From NCBI GenBank assembly GCA_030248215.1, contig JASANG010002898.1, positions 1-64,000 of the forward strand: 64,000 nucleotides of DNA, given 5' to 3'. A program made the translations under genes and the position numbers. The notes under the pieces are model-generated. The model did no database searches. It saw only the letters and a list, made by a program, of their open reading frames with translations, and was not told the origin of the DNA. This document shows positions 1 through 10,660 of this stretch, piece by piece. Positions within the stretch are counted from its first letter, which is position 1. Every line of letters starts with the position of its first letter. The stretch is from Enoplolaimus lenunculus. Taxonomy: Eukaryota; Nematoda; Enoplea; Enoplida; Thoracostomopsidae.

Positions 1-689
1 GTTAAATATACATCACATGGCGAGATTTACAGTCACTTACATACTATAACTATATGTCCACAACATTATACCTATAAAAATGAATGGATATGTAATACAT
101 ATATAACCTGTATTGTATACAAAATTTATTTCGCAAAAATTCTCAACTATAATTTTTCAGTCAAAAGCTTCACAAACGTTATTTTCAAGCGGAAATCCGA
201 ATTCAAAACTACAGATGACGTTTGAGACTAAATAAAATACACTTCAATGGGTGTTTACTATTTATCGTAGTCACTTGGTGTTGAGAACAAAACTATAATT
301 TATAAATATCTAAAATAAAGTGGATATATTAGAACCATATGAACGTTAAGCAACCAATATAGTATCAAAAACATTTGGGTTACACAACATTGATAAAATT
401 AACTTGAAAGGCAAAACATTTGAGTTACACAACATTGATAAAATTAACTTGAAAGAATGCCGAAAATCAGCAATATTAATTAATGGTGCCGAAATGGAAG
501 CCGCAAAACAAAATTCGTTCATAAATTGTAGACGTTAAGATACCGCATAAAACGAGATGCAATATTTCTGTTACATGCATTCTTATGTTATAGTGTTAAG
601 TGTGCATCCTGACCTGGTTGGTATACTTAATTCCGTTCACAAAAGGCACTCTTCTCTGCGCAGTAATATTGTATAAATTCAACAGTCAA
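1..689. other. AT-rich non-coding stretch
   Basis: No gene is recognisable on either strand. The only structure seen is a 46-bp unit present twice in tandem at 367-455 (listed separately). Confidence 0.5.
367..455. repeat. 46-bp tandem duplication, two units
   Basis: The unit beginning AAAACATTTGGGTTACACAA at 367 recurs almost unchanged at 413 (one G-to-A difference seen in the first 20 bases). It looks like a recent local duplication. Confidence 0.9.
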
Positions 690-824
690 ATTGTAGTTTT
701 GTCAACATGATATTTGTCAATACAAATTATTCGTACAGTCACAAAATTTGTAGTTCCAATTCCGACAATTTCGGTACAAATTTGCTTCCGATTCCAGTAT
801 AACAGAGTTCCGTTTTGCACCCTG
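690..824 (-). mobile_element. hAT-like MITE, one end only (family A)
   Basis: The stretch ends in GTTTTGCACCCTG at 824 and matches, with small differences, the reverse-orientation copy that ends at 56824 (shared pattern: CCAATTCC, then CGGTAYAAATTTGC, then ATTCCRGTATAA). The partner end is not visible, so this is a truncated copy. Confidence 0.65.
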
Positions 825-1288
825 AACAATCAACATAATAGGCGTAGACAATAACTAAATATTCGACAGTATGTATAGGACACAAACAGCGGATATCGAT
901 TTCGCTTCAGACAGATACTCTGTCTGTTACACATTCTGCACGGATTGTAGTGCCCTAACCAACCGAGCATTTGCTGAGTATGCTTCACCGATAAAATTGC
1001 TGTTGTCCTAACCTAAAATCCTACTTATTTCTTCTAATCACAATCGCTCGTATACAGTACATTACGGCTAACAACACCGAGTCAAATATATTTCACTCGC
1101 AACAAAAATGTAGGTATTGTTTTGAAACAAACATGTTGAACCGACAGTTTTACGGTGAAGGACAAAATCTCGACTAGGGTAGAATCAGTAGGCAAATATA
1201 GTACGCAGATCTCAAGCCGAGTGATGTTCCCCGCTATCGCGGCTCGAGGCCATTGAATTTGATGTTGAAAATTATTAATGCAGATGCC

Positions 1289-1677
1289 CAGGGTGGCAAC
1301 AAAGGTTCGGATTCGGATTCGGCAAAATTTTGAGATTCAGATTCGGCAAAATTTTGAGATTCGGATTCGGATTCGATTGTGGAAAAGCCGAATCCAACAA
1401 AGGTCGGCAATATGTTTTTCATTTTTAAGCAATATAATTTTTAAATACCTTGCTATGAAAATCAATATTTTTTATTTCAGGTGAGAAATCTCAGAACTGA
1501 CGTCGGGACGAAATATATTAACGTATTAAAAGTTATACGGCTGGCATTGCGTTGATATTCTGAAACAAATTAATTATAGCTCAAATTTGCAACATGCAGG
1601 ATTCGGATTCGGATTCGGTTTCGGCAAATTAGCACTGGATTCGGATTCGGTCAAATCGTGAATTCGGTGCCACCCTG
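1289..1677. mobile_element. Complete hAT-like MITE with 8-bp target duplication
   Basis: The element starts CAGGGTGGCA and ends TGCCACCCTG, a perfect 10-bp terminal inverted repeat. It is flanked by CAGATGCC on the left and CATATGCC on the right, a 7/8 match, as expected for an 8-bp hAT target-site duplication. The interior is AT-rich with runs of the simple motif TTCGGA near both ends and has no transposase frame, so it is non-autonomous. A closely related copy lies at about 40735-41435. Confidence 0.85.
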
Positions 1678-1827
1678 CATATGCCTACAACCTAGCCTGC
1701 ATACCTGTGTTGTGGTTGCGAAGTTGTACGTACGTAACATGACACAGCAATTTGCGGTTATATGTTAGACAGAGCATGACCTGGCACCAAAAATATGAGA
1801 GCCAGATACTACAATATCCGGTATAAA

Positions 1828-2445
1828 ACCAATCGTAGTGGAACTACATGTATTGAGCGAAGCTCGGACATATTTACTTTTTGATCCGTCTAGGTAAACA
1901 CTCCCGGCTTAAAAAGCACAAGCACTTAAAACTGGTTAGGCCTAAATTAGGACTTTTTAAATTATTTCACGTTGCAACCAAACTAACTTCAGCAGTAAAG
2001 GGGTTTATGTGCGAGGAATCTGAATAAATTGTTTATAAACCACCAAAACCGATCAATGAATAGGCAGCTAATAAATAATTTGCATTCTAGCTTAATTGAT
2101 TACGTAAGCCTAAATAAGGACTTCTTCATTATTTCACTAATAAATTATTTTAGGTACAAGCAAGCTAATTTCAGTATTAAACGGTTTTGGGTGCAATGAA
2201 TCTGAATAAACTTTTAATGAACCTACAAAACTGATCAATGTATACGTAGTTAGCTAATAAATAATTTGTATATAAACCTAATTGGTTAAACCTAAATTAG
2301 AACTTCTTTCACTAATTACTAGAATTAACGCATTCCAGTTTCAGTAATAAAAGGTTTTCGGCCGCGACGAATCTGAATAAATTATTTACAAACATCCGAA
2401 ACCGATCTATGAATAGTTAGCTAATAACTAATTTAAATATTTTCC
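1828..2445 (+). mobile_element. Tandem-repeat-bearing transposon (family C), Helentron-like?
   Basis: The left end, with ACTACATGTATTGAGCG, is shared with the element at 22134 and, inverted, with the right end of the one near 19160. Three degenerate tandem units of about 165-185 bp follow (roughly 1930-2100, 2100-2285, 2286-2445). Each carries the words GAATCTGAATAAA, ACCGATC and GTTAGCTAATAA. Inverted ends plus core tandem repeats resemble Helentron/DINE-type elements, but this assignment is an inference. Confidence 0.55.
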
Positions 2446-2898
2446 GGATTGCAAAGTATATAACTGGCTGAAAATATAAGTTTGGGTTTAAGCATCGAAT
2501 GTTTAACTAGGCTAAAAAGTATATTTCAGTCATTAACAAACAAAAGCCACTCTAAAATACCGTGACTTTTGGTCCTAAAGAACAGCTGAGAATAGAACAA
2601 CGTTACACCTTCCGATAATACGGGGGTCGATTTTTCGTGTGCCAGATATCCAGTCGCACAAAGATATAAGATTCAAAAAATAACACTAAACTTCTTTCAT
2701 TATCAACGAGTATGGAAGCCAATTTATCTTCTATACTACAGTTCGCTCAGTTTAGGCTTCACATTTTTACAATAAAAGCTACGTCGCGTAGCAAGAAAAT
2801 TTTGGTAAGTAACCCGGTACAGTTATTGAAAAGCCAAAAAAATTTTCGAATGATGCTGAGTTGCAACTGATTGAGGAATGCAAAATAAAGGCACTTAC

Positions 2899-3799
2899 GA
2901 CAAACTTCTTCGTCCTCGCCTTCGGGACAATCTTTGCCTCCGTCGCAGCGCCATATTAAGGGCAAACAACGTTGGTCTGAGGTGCATTTAAATTCTGTCG
3001 CCGGATCGCACCGTCCAGTACGGATAGGGGTCAGTCGCGCTATCGGGGGCGGGTCGACTAAAATACCGAATAGAAACACAAAATATACGTGCGTATATGA
3101 CCGAAGATTTATAATTAGCTTTGCAGTTCACATATGCATCTGACTGTTCCAACGGACCGCTAAATTCAATGCAACACAAAGACTAAAACGACTTACTAAA
3201 CAAGAATTAGTTGAAGACTCAACGCTTCTTCGGGTGACAAATCACTATGTATTCGAACCGCGTAGGCAAGCAATTTCATATTTAACTTTCAGTCACATTT
3301 ACCAATATGTAATACATTGTTTCTTAAAAACTCTATTTTCGCCCAAAAATGGTTTTATGCATTTAACTGGGTATGTGCCGCAAAAAGCTTTCCGATTCAT
3401 ATACGATTTTGCACTTAACAGTACGTTGGAATGCTATCAATTTCACTTGTTCGCAGAAATTATTAAGTCGCTTGCGCTAATGTTTGAAAAAATTTAATCA
3501 AAAAAACCGGTCTCCAAAAATTATAATTGTTTATATTACGTAGATTGTCGTACTCAATCAGATCTTCATGCATAGTGTATTAAAATTTGAATCGATGAGA
3601 AATATTAAAATTTTATATATTCTGTTGAAGAAATCAAAATTTAGACTTCTTTCAGCTATAAGAACACGCACACATAATGGAAACAGCATCCTGGTTTAAC
3701 TAACGTATCATACTTACTTTCTATTGCTTCTGCATTTCCATGTCCAATAAAACAAATTAAAACAACAGCAACACAAATTATGGGCTTCCTAATTAACAT
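2899..3799 (-). CDS. 5' part of a secreted or type I membrane protein with an LDL-receptor class A domain
   Basis: Two minus-strand exons are supported. Exon 1 (3799-3718) starts with ATG and encodes 27 residues that read as a signal peptide: MLIRKP, then a hydrophobic core, then GHGNAEAIE. It ends in phase 1 at an A|GTAAGT donor. Exon 2 (3057-2899) follows a TATTTTAG acceptor, restores the frame, and encodes a proline-rich linker and one complete LDLa module: six cysteines with [18 protein letters not shown] and an acidic calcium-binding end PEGEDEEVC. It ends in phase 1 at GTAAGT. LDLa domains bind ligands through a calcium-stabilised acidic loop. No further exon was found before the left edge, so the gene is partial. 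The single LDLa after a signal peptide fits many families (LDLR-like, CD320-like, CUB/LDLa proteases) and I cannot choose among them. Confidence 0.75.
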
Positions 3800-4503
3800 A
3801 TCATTAAACCTGAAAACCAAAATCAAGATAGCGGGAAACCTAATTTGTGTACGTAGTAAGTAAGCAATCCAGCTAAAGTACGTCTTTCGTCCTAAAGGGG
3901 TCAAATGTCTTAAAACTTTAAAAATGTGCGTTTTGATGTCCTTGTGTGACAAAGCGGTTTTTCACGCAGCTTTCTCAAAAACCCAGTAAAAATCAAAAAA
4001 CCACACAGAAAATCCACCCAGATCTACTATAAATCTATACACTCTAGACTCCAGAACACCAACTGAGATTGGTAATAATTTTATCTGCATTGGCATTGCA
4101 AAAAATGCCGACTTTATGCAAGTACTTTTGTACGGAACAGTGATTTCCAATGCTATTATTTGTAAGAAATCGCATAGGAACGACAATACCCGACCAAATA
4201 TAGGTGTATAAGTAAACTTATAACTCATACTTTCATACTGCTTCATTGACCATTTAAGTTTGCGAAAAAGCTTAATTCACTAGCTAGGTAAATCCCAGAT
4301 TGAGCCTTTACCAAGGTTAACCGGACCGCCCCTCAGCGATAAATGGGTCGCACATTAATACTTCAGTAAGTGTTAAATTTGTCTGCGTTGCATAAGCATG
4401 AATATTAAGTTCGATTTTAAATCTAAATTGGCATCTTACTTAGTACGCTTTATACCTTGAACTTATTAAAGTCACAGCATTCATATATAGTTTTTCCGTG
4501 TAG

Positions 4504-4714
4504 AAAAATCGACGCTGTCGAGAACCGATGCGATTTTAATTTTTATTCTTGTCCTGATTATAAAATGACAGAATGCTCGAATAGGAAATGCGCTTTTATG
4601 GAAACCATCGACTTCATAGAATTTTTAAAATCAAATTCTACTTGTGTCTTAGGAACCCAGACTATATCTGTACCTGAGACAAAATTACTCTGTCCTGCGC
4701 AGTGTCCGTTTTAA
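4504..4714 (+). CDS. Possible terminal exon of a cysteine-rich secreted protein
   Basis: A pyrimidine-rich acceptor (TTTTTCCGTGTAG) precedes an open frame of about 70 codons ending at TAA 4712-4714. The peptide is cysteine-rich: seven cysteines after the acceptor, with blocks ENRCDFNFYSC, TECSNRKC and LLCPAQCPF at the C-terminus. That composition and the canonical acceptor are unusual for random AT-rich sequence and suggest an extracellular protein. No upstream exon was identified and no family recognised. An AATAAA lies about 240 bp downstream. Confidence 0.35.
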
Positions 4715-4719
4715 TACTA

Positions 4720-5534
4720 CATCGAGCCAAAGTTCGAATCACAGCCTTTGCGAATGTCATGTGTTTCCCATCAGCATACGACTGAGGAGTTTAACGCTCG
4801 TGCACGAAGGGGCTTTCACGTCCGATGGAGGTTTTTAAATGCGCAAGAAACTTTCAAGAATACTTGAAGCCCGACAAGTTGATGCCATACTAGAGTGAAA
4901 ATCTATCTTTGGTATATCACAAAAATATCCAAAAATAGAACTGCGTTCTATAATAAAGACCATGAAAACAATGGTCACACATTTTCATTTTTGATCCTTT
5001 GTGTTCGGTAAAAGGCGTTTAAAGCAAAGATCTTACGATAGGTACCCTCACTGGTGCCAGATAAATCTTACTTTTAGGAATGTCCAATGACAACAGACAG
5101 CTGATTTCCCGCATATTGTTAGCTCTAAGTAGTCCCCACTGTCCCAATTATATTTTTAGGTGTCTAGTATGTACGTACTCCTGGTACATTGCTGTCCCGG
5201 GACTATGGGATAGCCTGTATAGCGTAACATTAACTATTGTCAAATACAATAGAACCCGGAAATCAAATCAAGTATCTGTGTCCAGGAAACTCCAAGAAAG
5301 ACAAAACTCAGTAGATTTTATGCTCAGGTTTAGGCTTTAGGCTAGGACACAGTCAGACGGCATGATATGCTCCAACCTTGCTGATATACTACCTATAAAT
5401 TCCGAAATTGTAACAAATCGGCAATGAACAATAGGTTACGTAGCACATAGATGGGTGTATTAGACGGCTTGCAATATAATGAATGTTGTTTAAGGATGCA
5501 TTTTCATTCATTGTTTCAGCCTCTTGGCACTATC
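4720..5534. other. Intergenic stretch, nothing recognised
   Basis: No homologous reading frame, RNA gene or clear repeat was seen on either strand. Confidence 0.4.
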
Positions 5535-5640
5535 CAGGGTGCAGGCGGAACTTGATTATTAGAACTCGGTATCGGAACAGTAAATTTATACCGGAATCGT
5601 GAACAGAACCAGAATCAGAACTGCAAATTTTCACAACCCA
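5535..5640 (+). mobile_element. hAT-like MITE fragment (family A), one end
   Basis: It begins CAGGGTGCAGGCGGAAC and continues with alternating CGGAA/CAGAA words and AATTTATACCGGAATCG, as in the copy beginning at 56833. No matching CACCCTG end is visible nearby. Confidence 0.55.
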
Positions 5641-6229
5641 CACCTTTGACATACCGATACTCGATGTTATCAAAATTGAGTCGTCCATTTTTACTCCAAG
5701 TGCTACCTGGTTGTGTCGGCAGTGGTTGTAGAAACGGGCCCACATTGACTCATCATTGAACAAATCAATTGAAATAATAGTATTCAAATATATATCAGGA
5801 CACTCCACTCAATAGTCACTTTGCTGTCGGGCCAGCTCCAATTTACCACTCTTCCCTGGCCAACAATTTAGCGTCAGCGTCACGCTTGAAAAACGATTGT
5901 CGTAGCCATGGTAGTCGCAGATAATGTGACCTTTTGCAACAAATTTGGTGGCGATAAGACCTTTCCCGCGACCCCTAAATTCTTTGACTCCAAGTCATAG
6001 GTATCGTTGATTTCCTATTCTGGCTTAACTTAAGTCCGGAAATTTCACGCGGCGGTTGACTGTTCGGCTAAAATTCTCAGTGGGTGATTGAGTCATGTAG
6101 AGAAATATGGATTCGTCCAAACTCTTTACAGCTGCGGGCGGCTGCCGCGTTCGCAATCTTAGAATATGACCACTTGTCAATGGTATTGCCATATCTGCTG
6201 GTACAGATGCTGACGCAGCTGCAGCGAAG

Positions 6230-6400
6230 GTGGGATTATGAGATTTTGGGATTTCGGGACTTTGTTGAAGGTCGGATTTTGGGATTTTGGTATTTTGGAA
6301 TATGGTCGAAGGTGACTTTTTGGGATTTGGGTTTTCGGGATACGATCAATGGTGGAATTTTGGGATTTCGGAATTCGGGATATGGTGGATGGTGAAGACC
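6230..6400 (+). repeat. Degenerate G/T-rich minisatellite
   Basis: About five imperfect units contain GGGATTTTGG, TTCGGGA and ATATGGTNGAAGG-like words. The tract is strongly purine/T-skewed. It accounts for the Gly/Phe-rich peptide that the plus strand would encode here, so that peptide is not taken as a gene. Confidence 0.7.
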
Positions 6401-6545
6401 AATGTTTAAACCGAAGCCTATTCCTAAAACCTAAGGCTATTAAACCTATGCCATTTATCGTCTAATCTATGCCTAACCAAAGCCATATGATGCCCAAACC
6501 TAAGCCAAAAGTGTAAGCATAAGCATAAATACAAACCATTTAATT
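6401..6545. repeat. CCTAAGCC-type degenerate repeat
   Basis: Irregular repetition of AAACCTAAG, CCTATGCC and AAGCATAAGC. The same word family recurs in MITE-like blocks at 13262, 25753, 27666, 28280 and 62285. Confidence 0.6.
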
Positions 6546-6564
6546 CTGCAACTTTAAGCTAATC

Positions 6565-6800
6565 TTAATTAAATTCGGTAGTACCATAGTCAACTTCATC
6601 GTCCAAATCAACAGTAACCGGTGTTTGCCTTTGTTGCTTTAGTTTGTTGAGATGATCTCTTTGTTGTTCTAAGTTTCGAATCTGTCTATCTAGTAGTTTT
6701 TGTTGCTTTGAATAGTCGGCTGCTCTTTTTTAAGTTCAGCTTCCTGGCTATAGATATTACTATCGGATGGAGATGCAAAATCATCTCCGGAACTTGCCAT
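6565..6800 (-). pseudogene. Small coiled-coil reading frame, interrupted once
   Basis: On the minus strand an ATG at 6800 opens a frame beginning MASSGDDFASPSDSN and running through an acidic/serine start. A second, overlapping frame continues to a stop at 6565-6567 with a glutamine-, lysine- and leucine-rich stretch (RQIRNLEQQRDHLNKLKQQR) typical of a coiled coil, then an acidic tail ending DDEVDYGTTEFN. The switch falls at a run of six A, and the 236-nt length is one short of a multiple of three. One lost base in a homopolymer, from decay or sequencing error, would explain it. No family is recognised. It could be a small single-exon host gene or an accessory protein of a transposon. Confidence 0.4.
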
Positions 6801-6899
6801 TACGATTAGTTGGATGTAGTAATATAAATTTTCTGAAAAAACGTGTTACTATGAACTGTAAATGCTGTCAGCAATCACAGTTCACAGAGAATAATCGGG

Positions 6900-7834
6900 T
6901 GTTCCTCGAGTAGATATATACAACAGACCAGGAACGTCCAACGAGACACCCTTTAGCCGCTAGCCGGGGGATACGTGCAGGTTTTTATAGCGCATTTGTT
7001 ATCTTAAATGTTTGTTACATAGAAACCTGCAAAATAACGAAGTCCTGTAGACGTAGGTTTTATGATCCTCCATTTTTACGATTCATATATTTTTTCCGTT
7101 CATAGCCACATCAATATTATTAAAAATATGTGTAAATTTAACATTTGTCACGTGTTGTATATACTATATTTTATGAATACCATGCTGTGGGAAACATTAT
7201 AACTTTTTGGGTTTTTAAATTGTAATAGATCTAGAGTGTGTTAAGTCTAGAAGAATAAACATGACGTGGGAAGCAATACAGTGAATATTTCGTTATTTAT
7301 GCACGTATTTGCAGTTACCATTTAGACGATGTAGCGCTCGATGCTCAGCGCGTTGCAATTCAAAATATATTATGATTCCCTTATAATATACTGTAAAAGT
7401 AAACCTTTTCCAGTACACAAATTTTAGTCCTCGAGTATTTTAGTTTCCATATTAAAAATTACCATTAAAATACAGTATCGTTTGAATTTGCTACAATGAG
7501 CATAATCACGGACAGGTGCGCATCCGTCTTTTAAACCATAGATATAGCCGAATTATAGATAAACCAATCTTTGTACAGTTTTCGGAAAAATTTACAAAAG
7601 TATTATATTGAATGTTTATTAGAATTTGTTGAATAATTGAATGTTTATCAAATTTAAAATGCAAAATTGTAACAATTTTAGCTCGTAAGAAACGGTGATA
7701 ACTGTAAATTTAATTTTGTATAGCGCTCCAGAGACATTACAAAGTAAGGACATTAACGAAATTTAATAAAATTCAAGGGTTATCCATTGCAATAGTAACA
7801 TGATTAGAAAATGAACATAGTTAAAAACGTAAAA
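6900..7834. other. AT-rich non-coding stretch
   Basis: No gene or repeat boundary could be supported. Sequence upstream of 6800 on the minus strand would be the promoter region of the coiled-coil frame. Confidence 0.4.
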
Positions 7835-8470
7835 CATTAGAGAATTGACCGAACTTAAAATATCTGTTTTTACAAGAACAATCATGGGTCATCCACGTTA
7901 AAATGCACGCACATATGTAAAAAATGTCCCTCTCTTTTGGGTTCCCGCGTTGTCCCTACCCACTCTCTTTATACACTGTGTGATATGTCAGTATGTCATT
8001 GCCTGAACTTTTAGACAATGAATATGGTCTAGGCATAAATATTTACTTGTCCTGACATCCTTATCAGGAACTGTTATTGTCCATAGTCCCTCGGAAGGGA
8101 GTCAGTTTTTCGTAATGTCCTGACATCCTACAGACAACATGTATTCATGCAGAGTCTCTTCCGACAGTGTTTAGACAATCACCACTATCTAAGTACAGGT
8201 ATGAAACTGTATCTTGCCTCCAGCTAGGATATGTATTTCGATGCTGTTCCAAATGGGGTGGGTGGACCATTTATTACATCGGTGCATGCATTTTAACGCG
8301 GATGACCCATCACGGTAAAGCGTACAGTTTTTGCAGCGAATCTTCATAGCAAAAATGATAATTTCTAAAAAATTGACCAGACTTAGAATATCCGTTTATA
8401 AAGGAATAATAACAAGAAAACGTACAGTCTTTGTAACGAATCTTCATTGCAAAAATGATAATTTCAATAG
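7835..8470. repeat. Tandemly duplicated unit split by a MITE
   Basis: A unit of about 130 bp (from TTGACCGAACTTAAAATATC near 7844 to GCAAAAATGATAATTTC near 8367) is followed by a second, similar unit (about 8374-8466) with the words TTGACCAGACTTAGAATATC and GCAAAAATGATAATTTC. The first unit is interrupted by the MITE at 7884-8310. Confidence 0.7.
7884..8310. mobile_element. MITE with about 29-bp terminal inverted repeats
   Basis: The left end reads ATGGGTCATCCACGTTAAAA and the right end is its reverse complement with one difference near the outer part (TTTTAACGCGGATGACCCAT). The inversion extends inward over ATGCACGCAC/GTGCATGCAT. There is no coding capacity. The insertion point inside a duplicated unit shows it arrived after, or during, the duplication. 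Confidence 0.8.
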
Positions 8471-10660
8471 CTTACATTCGTAATAATTGGTACGTGGGTG
8501 TGGGTCATTTACGATGTGTGTTTTTATAAATTGCAATCAATGTATTTATAAATATCATGTGTTTTATACCACTACAAGCCTTAGGTAGTCTTTTCTGAAT
8601 TAATATAATAAATTGAGAAAAACATTTTTGTGAAAATTACATTTTGCCATTACAAAAACATTCCGTACTGTTACATTTTTTGTGTAATATGCAGTTTTAC
8701 CAATTTTTCCAAATATTGGGTTGAACAAAGGAAAATAAATGTATCAGACGAAAACTCCTTTGTAGGATAGAGTTTTAAACAACTGAAAGTACTTTAATTA
8801 TTAGGCTGCTCAAAAAATGAAAATTATGAAGCATCTTTAATTAAAGAGTTATCGGCATGCGTGTTCATCATATTGCCATGGCTCTTATTATTTGCCATCA
8901 CCGAATCTTCACGTTTACCAGAATCATTCCCAGCAGAACAGATATGCTCATTATACGATAGTAGCGGCTTCTTTTTCTGAAAGTCAAGTAGTTTTTTTAC
9001 CATGTTGATGAATAATATTAGAATTATTACGATTAATAACAGGTCTATCATTATAATTATTATTATTATTATCACGTTTCAGAACTCTAACCCCGTTAGA
9101 AATACGCCAAATTTCCGACCAACCTAACCCCGTTAGATTTGGCCAATGCGTTGTAGAATAGTAAACCAAACCCCGTTCGATTCACTAACTACGATTTCCC
9201 CGGTTTCCTGTATATCTCCGGTTCCCCCGGTTACAACACATAACACCAGTATCCGATACTGGGTAAGCCTGCACCCTGCACAACACAAGTAAACACGATA
9301 CACCCCGGTTTCCTTCACATCCTACGCCACCGTGGCAATCTTAATTTCAACTTCAACTCCGGTCCTACTTATCCAAAGCTTCCTTCCGCCTTCTATCCGA
9401 TGCAACACTCTACAAAACCAGAAATCAGAAACACTTATATGAATTTTAAAAACGCAACCGATTCAACCACCTAAGAATACCATAATGATTCCAATCCCTG
9501 CTACCCCTGTGCGTCTTGACCTAATTTGCATACAGACCGACACCCAGAATCGTGTGTCCGCCGATGCCAATTTAGGTCAAGAGCCACCCATCCTGTACAG
9601 TCTTCCTACAACAACAACAATAACACGCAAGACACTCATAGATTATAAAGCACCATATTGGTGCTGACATAGCTTAGCTATATCGTTTCTCACAAAAACA
9701 CCCATCCCGATATGCAACAATATTCAATGGCCACGCTGGGCCCCGTTAAGTTTTACATTTCGGACGCAGCTGCCATACCATCGATTTTAACGTTTTTCCA
9801 CTTTGTAGCAACGCCTTAAAGTCTAACTTAAGTTAAAAGAGAAACTAGGTGGTGCCAGGACCTCCCTTAAGGTGTGATTTTGATTTAGGGTTTTAATTTT
9901 TGTTTTAGTTTTTAGTTTGAAATAAGGTTTAAGAGTGACAGAGCCACCTACACCCCCCACTACTACGCAAATGTACTTTCAATACTGCCGGTTACCTAAA
10001 GCACACGAATAATTAACATTACTAATTCCCAAAAATCCCAATTAGTTTTGATAAGCTTATGCTAATAATTCTAAAATTCTTCGCAGTTAAATCACTTAAC
10101 ATATAAACACTAAAACTATATGGTACTTTACCCAAAGGCAGTTGAAATGCTCAAATGTCCGTCATTACTATACACGCGTTTCTTAATACTTCAATAGCTT
10201 TCTAAAACGTAATGGTAAAACTCTGATGGCTGTAGGACGATTCTTAGTTTGGAACATGCCTTAAAATTTGTCTGGATGGCTCAAGCGAAAAAGCACAGTA
10301 AACTCAAAACACATACAAAATGAGGATCGCACCTGTAACAACGAATCACTTAGCTGCAGAACATAAGCTGAGTTCGCAAAACAAACTTCAACACTGCTGG
10401 CTTTCAAATTACACAAGTCTTGAAAGTGGGAACACAGAGCAGTTTAATTTTTGAAGTATTCAAATTGCTTTCAAAACCGAAAATTAAAGAAACCTACCCC
10501 AAAGTTTCTGATTACTCGCAAACTCTAGTACTTCAAAGTTGCGGTTTAAGTAGACAGCTTTACCTGCAAATTTAATCTTTTACACTCTGCCATAAAATCT
10601 GTATAAGCCTAGCAGCGCAGAGTATTACGCACAGTGCGATAAAACAAATACACCAAAAGC
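8471..10660. other. Intergenic stretch with short simple repeats
   Basis: An ATTATT-rich tract lies near 9045-9075 and three AACCCCGTTAGA/AACCCCGTTCGA words at about 9090-9180. No gene was recognised on either strand. Confidence 0.4.

Noticed and set aside
366-458. CRISPR-like array
   Set aside because: Only two adjacent units without spacers in a eukaryotic genome. It is a simple tandem duplication.
1234-1484. Ser/Glu-repeat and Arg/Ile-repeat peptides on both strands
   Set aside because: They come from the TTCGGA simple-word ends of the hAT-like MITE.
6084-6395. 103-codon plus-strand frame rich in Gly, Phe and Trp
   Set aside because: Most of it is the GGGATTTTGG minisatellite. No start context or splice sites support it.
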